A DNA stretch of 64,000 nt from positions 372,001 through 436,000 of the forward strand of contig CAJJCX010000004.1 of assembly GCA_905182815.1 (NCBI GenBank), in the 5' to 3' direction. This document shows, piece by piece, positions 62,369 through 64,000 of this stretch (within the stretch, counting starts at the first letter, position 1; every line of letters starts with the position of its first letter). The notes below the pieces were generated by a model. That model made no database searches. It saw only the letters and a program-made list of their open reading frames with translations, and was not told the DNA's origin. This DNA is from an uncultured Candidatus Thioglobus sp. (lineage in GTDB: Bacteria; Pseudomonadota; Gammaproteobacteria; PS1; Pseudothioglobaceae). Position numbers and translations under genes: made by a program.

Positions 62369-64000
62369 ATGAGTTCTGTGGATTTTGTTCATCTTCAATG
62401 TCAAAGTGAGTATTCTGTAAAGAATAGCTTAGTTCGCGTTTCAAAACTTATAGAAAGTGTTAAAGAAGCGGGTATGAATAGCATTGCTCTGACTGATGAT
62501 ATGAGTCTTTTTTCTGCGATTAAATTTTATCAAAAAGCAACTAGTGCTGGTATAAAGCCTATTATTGGTGCAAAAGTATCTATAGATTTTGATTTAGGCC
62601 ATTATGATGTTCTCTTACTTTGTCAAAACCATGAGGGCTATTTAAATCTTTCAGAGCTTATTTCAAAGGCTTACTTAAATGAGCAAGGAATTTCAATTGT
62701 TAGTGTTACAGAAGAACAATTAATTTCTCACCAAGAGGGCTTGCTTATGATTGCAACTCCAATCAGCTCAGACATATCTCAATTTCTTTTGACAAATGAG
62801 TTGGAACTTGCTCATTCTAAAGCTAAACACTGGCAAGCTATTTTTAAAGACCGATATTATATATCGGCACAAAGAACTGATAGACATTCAGATGAAAATC
62901 TTCTTAATCTTACTATTGAATTAGGATTGAAGTTAGATATTCCAGTGGTTGCTACTAATGATGTGCAGTTTATTAGTAAAACTGATTTTGATGCCCACGA
63001 AGCTAGAATCTGCATAGCTGAGGGAGGGCTGCTTGATGATTCCAGGCGTTTAAAATTTTTTAGTGATAGTCAATATCTAAAGACTCCTGATGAAATGTCT
63101 GAATTATTTAAAGACTATCCTCAGTTAATAGAAAATGCTTCTGAAGTAGCCAAAAGATGCAACTTACACTTTAAATTATTCGAAAAGAATTACCTTCCAG
63201 CTTTTCCAACACCAAAAGGAAAGTCTATAGCTGAATTTTTTAGTGAAGAATCAAATAAAGGCCTCCAAGTAAGACTTAAAGACCTTAATGTAAATCAAAA
63301 GAGTTATTTTGAAAGGCTTAATTTTGAATTATCAGTAATTCTTGAAATGGATTTTCCAGGCTATTTTTTAATTGTCTCCGATTTCATAAGGTGGGCAAAA
63401 GAAAATGGAATTCCAGTTGGCCCAGGTAGAGGTTCAGGTGCTGGTTCTCTTGTCGCCTGGGCACTTTCTATTACAAATGTTGATCCTATTCAGCATGATC
63501 TTTTATTTGAGCGTTTTTTGAATCCAGAGCGAATCTCTATGCCAGATTTTGATATTGATTTTTGTACAGATCGTCGTGATGAAGTTATTGCCTATGTTTC
63601 TAACAAGTATGGCTCAGAGAAAGTGTCACAGATCATTACTTATGGAACCATGGCGGCTAAGGGTGTAGTAAGAGACGTAGGGAGGGTGTTAGGGCATCCT
63701 TATGGTTTTAGTGACCAGATCTCTAAAATGATACCAAATGAATTAAAAATGACATTAGGTAAGGCTTTAGAAGACTCTAATGAATTGAAAGCAAGATATG
63801 ATTCTGAAGAAAGTGTTTCAACGCTGATTGATTTATCTCAGGATCTAGAGGGACTTATTAGAAATGTCGGCACCCATGCTGGTGGAGTGGTTATTGCGCC
63901 AAGTAAAATTAGTGATTTCTGCCCAATTTATAAAGGATCTGATGAATCAGATGTTGTTGTGTCACAGTTTGATAAAGATGATGTTGAGGCTGTAGGACTT
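62369..64000 (+). CDS. dnaE: DNA polymerase III alpha subunit (3' end outside window)
   Basis: Replicative polymerase. The frame is open for 544 codons from ATG 62369 to the window end, with no indel. The N-terminal PHP domain is present (FVHLQCQSEYSVKNSLVRVSKLIESVKEAGMNSIALTDD). The polymerase core begins with VGPGRGSGAGSLVAWAL, the first catalytic aspartates are in SMPDFDIDFCTDRRDEV, followed by ITYGTMAAKGVVRDVGR and VGTHAGGVVIAP. The PHP metal ligands are partly replaced (Gln in place of a His in HLQCQSEYS), as in E. coli where the site is inactive. Confidence 0.97.
   Translation, partial: MSSVDFVHLQCQSEYSVKNSLVRVSKLIESVKEAGMNSIALTDDMSLFSAIKFYQKATSAGIKPIIGAKVSIDFDLGHYDVLLLCQNHEGYLNLSELISKAYLNEQGISIVSVTEEQLISHQEGLLMIATPISSDISQFLLTNELELAHSKAKHWQAIFKDRYYISAQRTDRHSDENLLNLTIELGLKLDIPVVATNDVQFISKTDFDAHEARICIAEGGLLDDSRRLKFFSDSQYLKTPDEMSELFKDYPQLIENASEVAKRCNLHFKLFEKNYLPAFPTPKGKSIAEFFSEESNKGLQVRLKDLNVNQKSYFERLNFELSVILEMDFPGYFLIVSDFIRWAKENGIPVGPGRGSGAGSLVAWALSITNVDPIQHDLLFERFLNPERISMPDFDIDFCTDRRDEVIAYVSNKYGSEKVSQIITYGTMAAKGVVRDVGRVLGHPYGFSDQISKMIPNELKMTLGKALEDSNELKARYDSEESVSTLIDLSQDLEGLIRNVGTHAGGVVIAPSKISDFCPIYKGSDESDVVVSQFDKDDVEAVGL

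Overview
The window is a gene-dense piece of an AT-rich (roughly one third G+C) gammaproteobacterial chromosome. Gene content and order (tRNA-tuf-secE-nusG-rplKAJL-rpoBC, mraZ-rsmH-ftsL-ftsI, dapA-bamC, purMN opposite pgsA-like/hda, single-copy housekeeping genes with very short spacers) fit a small-genome marine lineage such as the SUP05/Thioglobus relatives. That assignment is inference from memory of gene content, not from a search.

Layout. 1-4.3 kb: end of a sugar ABC ATPase, a PfkB-type sugar kinase, a two-gene ABC-2 exporter and a MOSC protein. 4.3-7.0 kb (minus): bioC, an orphan zinc-binding periplasmic protein and cmoB. 7.1-10.1 kb: the accessory highlight, two tandem secreted alanine/glutamate-rich repeat proteins that share a 222-bp repeat and a small C-terminal domain with two Cys; I recognise no family. 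10.1-22.2 kb: frr, pyrH, uvrA, a broken DUF3108-like gene, purN, purM, a CDP-alcohol phosphatidyltransferase, hda, cysG, tRNA-Leu, and a tetR/SDR/metallo-hydrolase operon with a near-perfect palindromic operator. 22.4-31.6 kb: ccmF-ccmI, dapE, trmD, dapA-bamC, ligA and an ANTAR regulator. 31.6-34.8 kb (minus): hisI-hisE, prfB, rpsO and an LpxL-type acyltransferase. 34.8-40.3 kb: dnaG, then the start of the division cluster (mraZ, rsmH, ftsL, ftsI) with four 10-bp-phased boxes at mraZ. 40.3-47.3 kb: trimethylamine monooxygenase, a three-gene succinate dehydrogenase/fumarate reductase (CAB type), mdh and a short malic enzyme. 47.3-60.6 kb: tRNA-Tyr/Gly/Thr, tuf, tRNA-Trp, secE, nusG, rplK, rplA, rplJ, rplL, rpoB and rpoC with leader hairpins and an rplL-rpoB terminator. 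60.8-64 kb: trpE and the first 544 codons of dnaE.

One feature runs through the whole window. From about 14 kb onward some 40 single-base indels break the frames of genes that must work (rpoB, rpoC, rplA, rplJ, dnaG, prfB, dapA, bamC, ligA, trmD, mdh, trpE and more). Most are one-base gains, in bursts (seven gains in bamC alone). Protein similarity resumes at once in the new frame, so I annotate each as one gene over its full span. Uncorrected long-read error is much the likeliest cause; pseudogene decay is not, because the genes are essential and otherwise well preserved. Once broken genes are joined, no stretch above 300 bases lacks a gene.
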